From NCBI RefSeq assembly GCF_900112765.1, contig NZ_FOMZ01000001.1:372001-436000 (forward strand): 64,000 bases of DNA, written 5' to 3'. The notes under the pieces are model-generated. The model did not search any database, had not been told where the DNA came from, and saw nothing but the letters and a program-made list of their open reading frames with translations. This document shows positions 35,151 to 46,377 of this stretch, one piece after another (within the stretch, counting starts at the first letter, position 1; each line of letters opens with the position of its first letter). Origin of the DNA: Actinopolyspora alba. Its GTDB lineage: Bacteria > Actinomycetota > Actinomycetes > Mycobacteriales > Pseudonocardiaceae. Position numbers and translations under genes: made by a program.

Positions 35151-35524
35151 CGGTGTGCCGATTGCGCTACCGGGGTCCCGACTGCGCTGCCGGGGTTACA
35201 CCGCTGTGCGATCCGAGCCACGCACATTTCACGAGAAATCGACGTCAACCGTGGGCGCACCACCACTCTCGCCGAGCCGGACGATTTCGCGAGAAATTTA
35301 CGCCCCTCGCGGAACCGTTTCGGATCATCCGAGCGAACCGAACCTCACGTCGCTGCACGGACATCGTTCGTCCGGGGTGAGTCCTGTTCCGGGAGGCTCT
35401 CACAGGTAACCGGAAAGGGTCACGAGGGTTCTCGATAGTGGACCACTGCTTGCGGGAGCATCACGCCCTCACCAAGGTCTCGGTTGTCACAGGCGCCGTT
35501 CGGACTCGAATGTGAGAATAAATC
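35151..35524. other. Gene-free interval after pth
   Basis: It holds a family A pair. The rest up to 35524 presumably contains the promoter of the exported protein gene at 35525. No gene was recognised. Confidence 0.6.
35226..35297 (-). repeat. Family A palindrome pair
   Basis: ATTTCACGAGAAAT (35226-35239) and ATTTCGCGAGAAAT (35284-35297) are 58 bp apart in the same orientation, followed by CGACG and TTACGCC. Confidence 0.85.
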
Positions 35525-36223
35525 GTGTTGTGGAATCGTCGTATGTTTCGTCGCGCCAGCGTCGGCATGGCCGGGGTGGTCGCCCTGACCATCGCACCGA
35601 CCGTACCGGCGGCACTGGCCACGGCCCCGGCGACCCCGCAGATGGAGAAACCGAGCTCGACGAAGATCGTCGAGAAGCTGTCCTTCACCTCGTCCGGCAT
35701 GGAACTCTCCCTGGGTAACCAGAATTTCGTGATTCCGCTGACAGGATCGGTCATCATGGATGGCGCTCCTCCTGTCACACCGGGGCAAACCACTGCCATC
35801 GATATCAGAAATCTGAAAGCGCACTCGGTTTCCCCCGAAGACGCATCTCCCCGGCAGAGTTCTCCGGCTCAGCGGGATCTGGGACGGGTTCGCGTCGAAC
35901 AGAACGCCGGCGCGAACAGTTCGCTGACCATGACCCAGCAATTCCCGCCGAGATTCGTGCAGAGCATGCTCCTCGACTTGAACATATCGATCGAGAACCC
36001 GCCAGAAGGACTGCGGGAACAGGTGGATCCTCGTGGAACACAGCAAGGACCTCTTGTCCTGACCACGAAGAATCCGGCCCAACTGGTAGGCGAACTCAAG
36101 CAGTTCCCGCCCCGCGGCGCGGAGTACGAATCGCAGGAACCTGTCGAGCTCGTCCCGGAGGACGACCAGAGTACGACGATAGGCCGTGTTCTCGGCCTCC
36201 CCGTGATGGTTGATGTCCTCTGA
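35525..36223 (+). CDS. Exported protein of unknown function
   Basis: A 232-residue protein. The N-terminus RRMFRRASVGMAGVVALTIA with a likely cleavage after ALA or ATA near residue 33 is a signal peptide. The mature part is polar and predicted beta-rich, with no Cys and no recognised motif. GTG 35525 is used. ATG 35543 is equally possible, since neither has a strong ribosome site. GC content is lower than in flanking genes, and the gene stands alone between pth and an unknown membrane protein. Confidence 0.65.
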   Translation: MLWNRRMFRRASVGMAGVVALTIAPTVPAALATAPATPQMEKPSSTKIVEKLSFTSSGMELSLGNQNFVIPLTGSVIMDGAPPVTPGQTTAIDIRNLKAHSVSPEDASPRQSSPAQRDLGRVRVEQNAGANSSLTMTQQFPPRFVQSMLLDLNISIENPPEGLREQVDPRGTQQGPLVLTTKNPAQLVGELKQFPPRGAEYESQEPVELVPEDDQSTTIGRVLGLPVMVDVL

Positions 36224-36419
36224 CCCCCACATCACACGGTGGTCCGATCTCCTGCCGTACCGTGGAGATCGGGCCGACGTGCGTATCGGGACCTCCCGAA
36301 CTCGATCCGCCCGGGACGAGGTTTCCGTAGCGTGCGACCGGGCCCTCCCGAAGCCCGACTCGCACCTCGGTTCGGAAGACCGATGAACCGGTGCGTCGAT
36401 CAAGGAGCGAGGTCCAACC

Positions 36420-36875
36420 GTGGAAGACCTCGCGAGCGAGTTCGCGACACTGCTGCTGGGCGGCACTCCGTGGCTGGTCCTCGGCAAGTTCCTGCACTGG
36501 CTCGCGACGGGACGGATCTCGCTCGCGCGACGCGGATCCAGCGGGGCGAGGGTCGAGCTCGTGGGCTGGCTGCTGCTGGCGACGCTGGACGCCCACACCG
36601 CCGCGCTGTGGTCCGGCATCGCCAACCAGCCCGAAGACGTGTGCGAACCGACCGCGTGGGAGCCGACACCCGGTCTCCGCATCGAGAGCGGTTCCTTCTT
36701 CGACTACCCGGTCACAACACGCTGCGTGTGGCCCGACGGGCACACCACGAGTCTGGTTCCCTGGCAACTCAACGCCGCTACCCTGCTGCTTTTCACAGCG
36801 ACGATCGCGGTCCTCGTGCACACCGCCGTCCGCGCCCACCGCCACCGAGCCGTACGGCGGCACACCGTGCGGTAG
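36420..36875 (+). CDS. Hypothetical membrane protein with Cys-containing outer loop
   Basis: A 151-residue protein. GTG 36420 lies behind AAGGAG about 15 bases upstream. Hydrophobic helices lie at about 10-28, 46-66 and 116-136. The loop between the second and third has two cysteines (VCEP and TRCVWPDG) that could form a disulfide outside. The tail is His/Arg-rich. No family is recognised. It converges on the FAAL gene. Confidence 0.6.
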   Translation: MEDLASEFATLLLGGTPWLVLGKFLHWLATGRISLARRGSSGARVELVGWLLLATLDAHTAALWSGIANQPEDVCEPTAWEPTPGLRIESGSFFDYPVTTRCVWPDGHTTSLVPWQLNAATLLLFTATIAVLVHTAVRAHRHRAVRRHTVR

Positions 36876-36948
36876 ACGCGAGTCGCGCGCCGTCCGAGTG
36901 GGAATCGACCGACCGGTTCCGTCCGCCGGGCGGACACCGCCGAGAGGG

Positions 36949-38613
36949 TCAGGACAGCAGCTCGGCACCGGCACCGCGCCGGATCTTGCCGGAAGGCGTC
37001 TTGGGCAGCGAACCCGGCGCGACCACGAGCACGGTGGAAGGACGCGCCCCCACCTCGCCGAATATCTTCGCGGCGACTTCCTTGCGCAGTCGGCGTTCCT
37101 CGGTCTCGTCGCCCGCGGAGCGGGACTCCACGATCACCGCGAAGTGCTCGCGACGCGTATCGGCTTCCCTGCGCACGGCAGCGGCGTTTCCGGCACGCAC
37201 ACCGGGGACCGCGCAGGCGGCCCGCTCGATGTCGGCGGGGTGCACGTTGCGACCGCCGAGCACGATCACTTCCTTGCGGCGCCCGCACACCACCAGCTGC
37301 CCGTCCACCAGGTACCCCTCGTCACCGGTGTCCAGCCAACCGTCCTCGTCGGTGGCCGCGACCGGCCCGTGCACCGTCAGGTAGCCGGGCGTCACGGCCG
37401 CGCCACGGATCAGCAGACTCCCCACGCTGCGCTCCGGCAGCGGCGAACCGGACTCGTCGACCACCACGACCTCCATCCCGGGCAGCGGCGGGCCGAGCTT
37501 CACGAACCCGCGTGCCCCGGACGTTCCCGCGTCGGTGGGAACGGCCCGCCGGTGCGACCGGAGCTCCTCCGAGTCCACGGTGTCAACACTCATCCCGGAG
37601 TTGGCGGGCGCGAACGAGACGGCCAGGGTCGCCTCGGCCATGCCGAAGGCGCACACAACGCTTTCCGGCCGCAGTCCGAATCCGGCTCCCGCCGCGAGGA
37701 ACCGCTCCACCGTGTCGGGATCCACCGGCTCGGCACCGTTGAGGGCGAACCGCAACGTGGACAGGTCGAACTCACCCCGCTCGGCTCGTTCCATGCCACG
37801 TGCCGCGATGGCGTAGGCGAAGTTCGGCGCGGCGGTGACGGTTCCGCCGTACCGCCCGATCAGATCCGGCCACAGCGAGGGCCACGCCAGGAAGTCGGCC
37901 GGGGTGACCTTGACCAGCCGCATCCCCAGGGCCATCGGCACGGCCAGACAGCCGACCATGCCCATGTCGTGGAACAGCGGCAGCCACGAGACCGCCACGT
38001 CGTGCTCGGGGGACAACCGGGCGGCGGCCGTGATCGCGCGGGTGTTGTGGTGGAGATTGCCGTGCGTGATCCGCACCGCCTTGGGCTCGGCCGAGGAGCC
38101 GCTGGTCAATTGCAGCAGCGCGAGGTCGTCCTCGCCGGTGGGAACCTCCTCGGTCGGCGCGGTGTCCGCCCGCGAGAGTTCATCCAGTTCGCGGAACCGG
38201 ATGCCCTGCTGGGCCAGCACCGAGGCGAACTCGCGGAACGGCTCGCCGAGCAGCACCAGCCTGGCATCGATCATCCGGGTGACGCGCAGTGTGTCGGCGG
38301 CCCAGACCTCGAGATCGGTGCGCGGCGTGGGCTGGTGCAGCATCGTCACCGAAGCACCGGCCAGCCAGACCGCCTGCACCGCGGGAACCACGGAATCCGG
38401 CCTCGCGGCGAGGACAGCCACCGCGTCACCACGGCGCACCGGCGGGAACTCCGCGGCGGAACGCAGCGCGGCCGACATCCGCAACGCGCGCTCGCGCACC
38501 TGCCACCAGCTCCGGCAGCTGGGAGCGTCCGGCTCACCGGTGACCAGTCCGCGAGTGCCGGGACCGTGATCCGCGGCGGCCGCGGCGGCCACCATCTCCG
38601 TGAAGTGGCTCAC
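36949..38613 (-). CDS. Fatty acyl-AMP ligase (FAAL-type AMP-binding enzyme)
   Basis: A 554-residue protein. The adenylate-forming motifs are LLQLTSGSSAEPKAVRITHG, SWLPLFHDMGMVG, NGAEPVDPDT, CAFGMAEATL, TGDEGYLVDGQ and LPKTPSGKIRRG. The DMGMVG and NGAEP patterns are typical of long-chain fatty acyl-AMP ligases, which load acyl-AMP onto carrier proteins rather than CoA. No polyketide synthase or acyl carrier gene is adjacent, so the acceptor is unknown. The ABC-F gene follows downstream on the same strand, after a family A pair. Confidence 0.88.
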   Translation of the reverse strand: MSHFTEMVAAAAAADHGPGTRGLVTGEPDAPSCRSWWQVRERALRMSAALRSAAEFPPVRRGDAVAVLAARPDSVVPAVQAVWLAGASVTMLHQPTPRTDLEVWAADTLRVTRMIDARLVLLGEPFREFASVLAQQGIRFRELDELSRADTAPTEEVPTGEDDLALLQLTSGSSAEPKAVRITHGNLHHNTRAITAAARLSPEHDVAVSWLPLFHDMGMVGCLAVPMALGMRLVKVTPADFLAWPSLWPDLIGRYGGTVTAAPNFAYAIAARGMERAERGEFDLSTLRFALNGAEPVDPDTVERFLAAGAGFGLRPESVVCAFGMAEATLAVSFAPANSGMSVDTVDSEELRSHRRAVPTDAGTSGARGFVKLGPPLPGMEVVVVDESGSPLPERSVGSLLIRGAAVTPGYLTVHGPVAATDEDGWLDTGDEGYLVDGQLVVCGRRKEVIVLGGRNVHPADIERAACAVPGVRAGNAAAVRREADTRREHFAVIVESRSAGDETEERRLRKEVAAKIFGEVGARPSTVLVVAPGSLPKTPSGKIRRGAGAELLS

Positions 38614-38733
38614 AGCTTCAGCCTACTTCGTGCCGGGACGAATCTCGTTACCTCCGTCGGTGGATCGCGCTGCGAAACTCCGTCCATCCCGCTTCCACCG
38701 CCCATCCACGCTTCCACCACGAGGTGTGCGTCG

Positions 38734-38791
38734 ATTTCTCGCGAAACGGACGCACCGACACCGTCCTCGCGGCGTCGATTTCTCGCGAAAT
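38734..38791 (+). repeat. Family A palindrome pair
   Basis: ATTTCTCGCGAAAC (38734-38747) and ATTTCTCGCGAAAT (38778-38791) are 44 bp apart. The second is followed by CGCCGCGCC. They lie between the FAAL start and the ABC-F stop. Confidence 0.88.
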
Positions 38792-38806
38792 CGCCGCGCC
38801 CGGGGT

Positions 38807-40621
<1,815 letters not shown>

Positions 40622-40717
40622 CGAGTGTTGGTCACTCCGTCGACTTCGAGTATGCGCGGAACAGGCCGCGGACGTCGCGTCCGGACCATCGATTTCATTG
40701 CGCGGCGGATCTGTGCG

Positions 40718-40755
40718 CGACCGGGGCGGTGCGGTGCACGACCGGGGCGGTGCGC
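40718..40755. repeat. Short direct repeat, GACCGGGGCGGTGCG
   Basis: Two copies about 21 bp apart lie in the 220-bp gap between ispE and the ABC-F gene. No function is evident. Confidence 0.5.
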
Positions 40756-40844
40756 GAGCGGACAGGTGCTCGGTGGGGAGCACCGGCGGCCGAAGCTCCC
40801 GGTACTCGCTTCGCGGCCACGGCCGGCTCACACCCGCCTCGGAC

Positions 40845-41840
40845 TCACGCGTGCACCTGCGGCGGAGTGGGTGGGCGATCGACGTGCTCGTCGCCGACCA
40901 GCCGTGCTCCCGGAACGGGTCCCTGCGCCACTCGCACCGTCCGGCAGACCCCGGCACCGGAGAGCTCGGCGGCGACGCGCACCGCCTCATCCCCGTCGGT
41001 ACACAGGAAGGCGCAGGTCGGCCCGGAGCCGGACACGATTCCGGCCAGCGCTCCCGCGTCCACCCCGGCACGCAGCGTCCGCCGCAGTCCCGGACGCAGC
41101 GAGACCGCCGCGGCCTGCAGATCATTGCCCAGCAGCAGGGCGAGTTCGCGGGGATCGCCCGAGGCCAACGCCTCCAGCAGCGGTTCGACCTCGCCCACGC
41201 GGTTGTCCGAGTTGCGCCGCAACCGGTCCAGCTCGGTGTACACCTCCGGTGTCCCGAGTCCTTCGCCGTGCAGCGCGATCACCCAGTGATAAGTGTGTCG
41301 GGCCAGCACTGGCACCAGCCGCTCACCGCGGCCGGTACCGAGCGCGGTACCGCCCTGCAGGGCGAACGGCACGTCGCTGCCGAGTCGACCCGCTATCTCG
41401 GAGAGCTCGTCACGACCGAGTTCGAGCTTCCACAACGCGTTCAGCGCGAACAGCGTGGCGGCGGCGTCGGCACTACCGCCCGCCATGCCGCCCGCGACCG
41501 GTACCCCTTTGTTGATCGAGATGTGGACACCGGTCTCGTCGGGATCCCTGCCACTGGCACGGGCGAGTTCGAGCACGGCTCGCCAGGCCAGGTTGTCGGA
41601 ATCCAACGGCACGCTTTCCGAACCCTCGCCGTGCACCTCGATGCCCGGCTCGTCGGAACTGCGTACCGTGATCTCGTCGGTCAGCGACAGGGCCTGGAAA
41701 ACGGTCACCAGCTCGTGATAACCGTCCTGGCGACTGTCACCGACCGAGAGATGCAGGTTCACCTTCGCCGGGACCCGGACGGTGATCGGGGTCGGTACCA
41801 CGGACAGCACACCCCCAGGGTACGTGTTCGTGCCACGCAC
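40845..41840 (-). CDS. ispE: 4-diphosphocytidyl-2-C-methyl-D-erythritol kinase
   Basis: A 331-residue protein. [20 protein letters not shown] has the catalytic Lys region, [20 protein letters not shown] is the GHMP ATP loop with the catalytic Asp, and [14 protein letters not shown] is motif 3. It phosphorylates CDP-ME in the MEP isoprenoid pathway. The start at 41840 gives [14 protein letters not shown] start nearer VPTPITV would fit the family better by about 15 residues. metQ ends 41 bp upstream on the same strand. Confidence 0.93.
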   Translation of the reverse strand: MRGTNTYPGGVLSVVPTPITVRVPAKVNLHLSVGDSRQDGYHELVTVFQALSLTDEITVRSSDEPGIEVHGEGSESVPLDSDNLAWRAVLELARASGRDPDETGVHISINKGVPVAGGMAGGSADAAATLFALNALWKLELGRDELSEIAGRLGSDVPFALQGGTALGTGRGERLVPVLARHTYHWVIALHGEGLGTPEVYTELDRLRRNSDNRVGEVEPLLEALASGDPRELALLLGNDLQAAAVSLRPGLRRTLRAGVDAGALAGIVSGSGPTCAFLCTDGDEAVRVAAELSGAGVCRTVRVAQGPVPGARLVGDEHVDRPPTPPQVHA

Positions 41841-41881
41841 GTTCAGGTGTGCGTGCGTCCGGGGCCCGGCGGGTCGTGCGA

Positions 41882-42691
41882 TCAGCTCGCGGGGATGACG
41901 GACTTGCCGCCGTACTGCTCGTTGATGAAGTCCTTGACCTCCTGGGACCGCAGCATGTCGACGAGCTTGTCGATGCGCGGGTCACCCTGCATCTCGGAGT
42001 TGGTGACCACCCCGTTGACGTAGGGGTTGTTCTCGGTCGACTCCAGGGCCAGCGGGTCGTCCAGATTGGCCTTGAGCGCGTAGTTGCCGTTGACCACGGC
42101 GAACCGCACGTCCTGCAGCGAGCGCGGGATCTGGGCGGCCTTGAGCTCCTCGATCTGGAGGTTCTTCGGGTTGTTGACGATGTCACGGACGTCGGTCTCC
42201 TCGGCCGCGCCCTGCTTGAGCTCGATCAACCCCTTGGACTGGAGCAGTTTGAGCGCCCGCCCCCGGTTGGAGGGATCGTTGGGGATCATGACGCTGGCGC
42301 CGTCGGAGACCTCGTCCAGCGAGTCGATCTTCTTGGAGTAGATGCCCAGCGGCTCCAGGTGCACTGGGGCGACCCAGTGCAGGTCACCACCGCGCTCCTC
42401 CTTGTACTCCTTGAGGAACGGCTTGTGCTGGTAGTAGTTGGCGTCCAGCGACCCGTTGGCCGTGGCGGCGTTGGGTCTGTTGTAGTCGCTGAACGTCTCG
42501 ATCTCGATCTCGAGGTCCCGCTCGGCGGCGAGGTTCTCCTTGACGAACTGCAGGATCTCGCCGTGCGGCTGCGCGGTGGCGCCGACCTTGATCGCCGCGT
42601 TCGGGTCGTCCTGCGCGGCCGACCCGCCGCCGCAACCCGCTAACGCGAGTGTGCAGGAGGCGAGCACCGCGGCGAGGAGCTTGGTACGCAT
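41882..42691 (-). CDS. metQ: Methionine ABC transporter substrate-binding lipoprotein
   Basis: A 269-residue protein. The signal peptide ends at the lipobox ALAGC. NlpA/MetQ family features: [27 protein letters not shown]-like [26 protein letters not shown] and [13 protein letters not shown]. It captures D- or L-methionine and delivers it to MetIN. It is the last gene of metN-metI-metQ on the minus strand. Confidence 0.94.
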   Translation of the reverse strand: MRTKLLAAVLASCTLALAGCGGGSAAQDDPNAAIKVGATAQPHGEILQFVKENLAAERDLEIEIETFSDYNRPNAATANGSLDANYYQHKPFLKEYKEERGGDLHWVAPVHLEPLGIYSKKIDSLDEVSDGASVMIPNDPSNRGRALKLLQSKGLIELKQGAAEETDVRDIVNNPKNLQIEELKAAQIPRSLQDVRFAVVNGNYALKANLDDPLALESTENNPYVNGVVTNSEMQGDPRIDKLVDMLRSQEVKDFINEQYGGKSVIPAS

Positions 42692-42756
42692 CGAAGGTCC
42701 TTTCGGATCTCGGTTCGGCGGCGTTCACCGCCTCACCGGCCCACGAGGCCGGTCGG

Positions 42757-42800
42757 TTTCTTCGGTTCTGTCGGATTATTCGGTTCTGTCGGTTTCTTCC
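42757..42800. repeat. Imperfect direct repeats between metI and metQ
   Basis: TTCGGTTCTGTCGG occurs twice (42761-42774 and 42779-42792), flanked by GGTTTCTTC on both sides. The stretch is AT-rich for this genome. It may tune translation of metQ or be a mild terminator. Confidence 0.5.
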
Positions 42801-42914
42801 GGGCGATTTTCGATCCGGTGGAGGGCTCCCGGTCGAAGGCTCGACGTGTCCGGCCGCGGGAACTCACCGGGAAGGGCGAAAACCGCCGTGTCTCACACCC
42901 GGGGAACGGCGGGC

Positions 42915-43601
42915 TCAGACATTGGTGGCGGCACGCCTGCGGTCGACCAACTTGGTCACCCAGTCGGTGACCAGCTGCATCCCCCATGCCAGGACTCCGA
43001 GCAGCACCACCGAGACGTAGAGCACACGGTCGTCGTAGGCGTTGTAACCGTCCAGGATCGCGGTGGCACCCAGTCCGCCGCCCGCGATGGCGCCCGCCAT
43101 CGCGGCATAGCCGATCAACGCGAGCATGGTCACCCCGACCGCGCCGACCAACGCCGCCCGCGCCTCGCTGAGCAGCACTGTCCACACGATCCGGAACTTG
43201 CCCGCTCCGGTGGTGACCGCGGCCTCCACGATCGCGGAGTCCACTTCGCGCAACGCGTTGGAGGTCAACCGCGCGAAGAACGGCACCGCGGCGATGGCAA
43301 GCGGCACGATCGCCGCGCTGCTGCCGAAAGCCTGTCCCATCAGCAGCCGTGTCAGCGAACCGACCACCACCAGCAGCACCACGAACGGGATCGAACGCGT
43401 CACGTCCACGATCGCGCCCAGCACCCGGTGTAACAGTGGTTTGGGGGTCAGCCCCACGGGTGAGGTCATGTGCAGCCAAACCCCCAACGGCAGACCACCG
43501 ACCACCCCCACCAGGGTCGACATCAAGACCATGTAGAGGGTCTCGACAGTCGCGGGACGTACCAGTTCCAAGACCTCCGACCAGGGGGTCACGTCACTCA
43601 C
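42915..43601 (-). CDS. metI: Methionine ABC transporter permease
   Basis: A 228-residue protein with five or six hydrophobic helices. RVLGAIVDVTRSIPFVVLLV is near the start. The coupling helix EVDSAIVEAAVTTGAGKFRI is the permease EAA motif. GLGATAILDGYNAYDDRVL follows, as in MetI. The ATG overlaps the metN stop by four bases. Confidence 0.94.
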   Translation of the reverse strand: MSDVTPWSEVLELVRPATVETLYMVLMSTLVGVVGGLPLGVWLHMTSPVGLTPKPLLHRVLGAIVDVTRSIPFVVLLVVVGSLTRLLMGQAFGSSAAIVPLAIAAVPFFARLTSNALREVDSAIVEAAVTTGAGKFRIVWTVLLSEARAALVGAVGVTMLALIGYAAMAGAIAGGGLGATAILDGYNAYDDRVLYVSVVLLGVLAWGMQLVTDWVTKLVDRRRAATNV

Positions 43602-44617
43602 GCGGCAACTCCATCAACGCTCACGGGAGCGCGGCGCACATGCGCATCGCGCTCGATCATCCACTTCAGCGCGGACTCGGAACGTTCACCGGACAGCCCG
43701 ACACGGAATTTGGCGACGGGCGTGTCCCCGAGCCGCGTCAGTCCACCGCCGAGAATGGACAGCTCCACCCCGAACCGGCTCGAAGCCTCGGGCAACAACG
43801 CACCCACGGCCGCGAAACCGACCAGCACCACCTCGGCGACGACGTCGTGCCCGCCGGAGTCGAGCTGCAGCGTGCTCGCCTGGTCGGTCTCGGGCAACAG
43901 GGTCGAACCGATCCGGCTGCCCGGCTCGGAAACGAGGTCCAGCACCTTGCCGTGCTCGACCACCCTGCCCTCTTCGAGAACCGCGACGTCATCGGCGATG
44001 CGTCGAACCACTGCCATGTCGTGCGTGACCACCAGCACCGTCACACCCAGCTCGGAACGAGCGCGCTCCAGCACGGTCAACACCGAGTCGGTGGTACCGG
44101 GGTCCAGCGCCGAAGTCGGCTCGTCCGCGAGCAGCACCGAGGGCTTCGCCGCCAGCGCACGCGCGACCGCGACCCGCTGCCGCTGCCCGCCGGAGAGGTG
44201 GTCCGGATAGACCGAGGACTTGTCGGCCAGCCCCACCAGGTCGAGCAGCTCGGCTACCCTGCTGCGGCGCTGGGCGGCAGGCACCTTCGCCGACTCCAGC
44301 GGCAGGGCGACGTTGCCGGCCGCCGTGCGCTGCCGCAGCAGCGAATCGCCCTGGGGAACCACACCGATCTGGCGCCGCGCCGCGCGGAGCTTGCTGCCCT
44401 CCAGCGAGACGAGATCGGTCCCGTCCACGCGGATGGCTCCGCTGTCGGGCTTCTCCAGCAGGGCGATGCAACGCGCGAGGGTGGACTTACCGGCACCGCT
44501 GGTCCCCACGACTCCGCAGACGGAACCGTCCGGCACCTGCAGGCTCACGTCGTCGAGCGCCGCCACGGGGGTGTTGCTCTGGGTGAAGGTCTTGGTCAGG
44601 TTTTCGACTGTGATCAC
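43598..44617 (-). CDS. metN: Methionine ABC transporter ATP-binding protein
   Basis: A 339-residue protein starting at GTG 44617 with GGAG upstream. It contains GTSGAGKSTLARCIAL (Walker A), YPDHLSGGQRQRVAVARAL (signature) and VLLADEPTSALDP (Walker B). The C-terminal NIL/ACT-like domain (from about 265) binds methionine and causes transinhibition in the family. It is the first gene of the operon, behind a SAM riboswitch. Confidence 0.95.
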   Translation of the reverse strand: MITVENLTKTFTQSNTPVAALDDVSLQVPDGSVCGVVGTSGAGKSTLARCIALLEKPDSGAIRVDGTDLVSLEGSKLRAARRQIGVVPQGDSLLRQRTAAGNVALPLESAKVPAAQRRSRVAELLDLVGLADKSSVYPDHLSGGQRQRVAVARALAAKPSVLLADEPTSALDPGTTDSVLTVLERARSELGVTVLVVTHDMAVVRRIADDVAVLEEGRVVEHGKVLDLVSEPGSRIGSTLLPETDQASTLQLDSGGHDVVAEVVLVGFAAVGALLPEASSRFGVELSILGGGLTRLGDTPVAKFRVGLSGERSESALKWMIERDAHVRRAPVSVDGVAA

Positions 44618-45125
44618 GATCGAACTCCGCTTCAGCTCGCCTCGGCCGCGGACGTGCGAGGTCGCACGCGAAGACCGGGTGGAAAGGAACCAGGGGCCAG
44701 TACGGGATCAGACGTGGCGCCGACAGGCGGTAGTGGTACGCCGCCCGAGATCGACGACACGACGCTCCGTCAGGCCGAGGCGGATAGCCACGGGCAGCGT
44801 CTTGGCGCTTGCGGTGGAACTCAGAGACAAATCAACTCCATCGTTCCTGGCGGTAGCACCTGCCCGATCCGGGTGGTTGCTGCGGCGTCGTCGAGCCAGA
44901 TCTCTCGGCCGCTCGGGATGGACTCCGCGGAAGAGTAAACATCATCGATTCCGCTGGACGCAAGTTGACATGAGTCACTTTCCACCGTTTGTCGTATTCG
45001 TCACTGGCACTCGTGGCGGAACGAAACGAAAAGAATGGTCACAACCGGTGTTCGGCCGAATACGAAAACCGCGACCGGAATCGAGCGACGGTGGGCTCCG
45101 GTCGGCGGGAACTTGGAATTGTCGA
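44618..45125. other. metN leader region and upstream interval
   Basis: On the minus strand it holds the riboswitch and about 220 nt of downstream leader. No protein gene is seen up to the rsmA stop at 45126. The part around 44930-45060 is AT-richer and should hold the operon promoter. Confidence 0.65.
44837..44922 (-). promoter_or_regulatory. SAM-I (S-box) riboswitch of metNIQ
   Basis: Read on the minus strand, P1 pairs TCCATC (44917-44922) with GATGGA (44837-44842). Between them lie CGAGCGGCCGAGAGAT, CTGGCTCGACGACGCCGCAG followed by CAACC, and GGTGCTACC, ending GGAACGATGGA. These match the conserved S-box core, including the GAGxGGC...GAGxGA kink-turn region and GGTGCTA. It lies about 220 nt upstream of metN. 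SAM binding should reduce methionine import. A GTGCGA/TCGCAC hairpin nearer metN may be the expression platform. Confidence 0.88.
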
Positions 45126-46034
45126 TCAGGATTCGGTTTCCGCGAGCCCGGCCAGAGCGGCGAACTCGGTGATGTGGAGTTGTTCTCCCCTGGCGGCCGG
45201 ATCGATCCCGGCCGCGCGCAGCAGCCGCTCCGCGCGTTCCGACGAACCCGCCCAACCCGACAGCGCGGAACGCAACGTCTTGCGGCGCTGGGCGAAGGCC
45301 GCCTCCACCACGGCGAATACGCGGTCGCGGTCGATCTCGGCTGGCGGCTCGTGGCGGGTGAAAGCCACCAGCCCGGAATCCACGTTCGGCACCGGCCAGA
45401 ACACGTTGCGCGAGACCGAACCCGCACGCCGCACATCGGCGAACCAGGCGCACTTCGCACTGGGAGCGCCGTAACGGCGACTGCCCGGCCCGGCGGCCAT
45501 CCGGTCGGCCACCTCGGCCTGCACCATCACCAGACCGTGCCGCAACGAGGGCAGTTCGGCCAGTAACCGCAGCACCACGGGGACCGCCACGTTGTACGGC
45601 AGGTTCGCCACGAGTGCCGTCGGCGCGCGTTCGGGACCGCCGAGCTCGGCCGCGCTCAGCCGCAGCGCGTCACCGTTGATCACCCGCAGTCGCTCGGCCA
45701 GCGTCGGAGCGTGCTCGGTAACGGTGGCCGAGAGGCGGTCGGCGAGCACGGAATCGATCTCCACAGCGGTCACCGCGCCTGCCGTGCCGAGCAGGGCAAG
45801 GGTCAGTGAGCCGATGCCGGGACCCACTTCGAGAACCACGTCCTCGGAGTCGATACCGGCGGTGTCGACGATGCGCCGAACGGTGTTGGGATCGTGTACG
45901 AAATTCTGCCCCAGTTTCTTGGTGGGACGAAATTCGAGCCGCTCGGCCAGTCCTCGAACCTCGGCCGGACCGAGCAGGCGGACTGCGGACGGCTGTTGCT
46001 CCACACCTTCGAAACTAGCAGGCCGAATTCCCAC
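45126..46034 (-). CDS. rsmA: 16S rRNA (A1518/A1519) dimethyltransferase
   Basis: A 302-residue protein. [20 protein letters not shown] starts the fold. [17 protein letters not shown] binds SAM, and [14 protein letters not shown] contains the NLPY catalytic motif. [13 protein letters not shown] is in place of the usual FxPxPxVxS. It dimethylates two adenines near the 3' end of 16S rRNA. In many actinomycetes ispE directly follows, but here metNIQ is inserted between them. A family A pair and a full family B hairpin lie upstream. Confidence 0.95.
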   Translation of the reverse strand: MGIRPASFEGVEQQPSAVRLLGPAEVRGLAERLEFRPTKKLGQNFVHDPNTVRRIVDTAGIDSEDVVLEVGPGIGSLTLALLGTAGAVTAVEIDSVLADRLSATVTEHAPTLAERLRVINGDALRLSAAELGGPERAPTALVANLPYNVAVPVVLRLLAELPSLRHGLVMVQAEVADRMAAGPGSRRYGAPSAKCAWFADVRRAGSVSRNVFWPVPNVDSGLVAFTRHEPPAEIDRDRVFAVVEAAFAQRRKTLRSALSGWAGSSERAERLLRAAGIDPAARGEQLHITEFAALAGLAETES

Positions 46035-46063
46035 GACCGCGCCGGGACGGCGGGTGGGCGTCG

Positions 46064-46130
46064 ATTTCTCGCGAAATCGCCGGGAGGCCGGGGCGGCACG
46101 GCGGAGGCGGGCGTCAAATTCCCACGAAAT
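46064..46130 (+). repeat. Family A palindrome pair
   Basis: ATTTCTCGCGAAAT (46064-46077) and AATTCCCACGAAAT (46117-46130) are 53 bp apart, followed by CGCC and CGCCGCGCC. Confidence 0.85.
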
Positions 46131-46243
46131 CGCCGCGCCACTTCGACGCGGGCCGAACTCCGACCACCCTCGCAGGGCGAACCCCGACCACTCACGCAGG
46201 CCGCACTCCGACCACCCTCGCGGTCGGCACCGCCGCGGGTTCC

Positions 46244-46337
46244 CCCGTACGGCTCTCGCGAGGACGCCGGAGACGTTGTGTAGCTACTACCCGATGTCTC
46301 CGGACCCGCAGCGAGAGCCGTACGGGAGGTTCCACCA
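46244..46337 (+). repeat. Family B element, full-length hairpin copy 2
   Basis: A perfect 16-bp outer stem pairs CCCGTACGGCTCTCGC (46244-46259) with GCGAGAGCCGTACGGG (46311-46326). The middle stem pairs CCGGAGAC (46267-46274) with GTCTCCGG (46296-46303). The apical stem pairs GTAG (46280-46283) with CTAC (46287-46290). The linkers GAGGAC and ACCC-CA and the apical ACCCGAT are shared with copy 1, while the stem bases differ in a compensated way. Confidence 0.88.
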
Positions 46338-46377
46338 CGCGACCACCCCGGCAAACCGAGGTGGCAACGGTGTCGAC

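Larger units (their letters stand above)
46035..46377. other. Gene-free interval with both repeat families
   Basis: It contains a family A pair and the best-preserved family B hairpin, between rsmA and the rpfB-like gene. Direct repeats of CTCCGACCACCCTCGC-type units lie at 46150-46222. No gene is seen. Confidence 0.7.
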
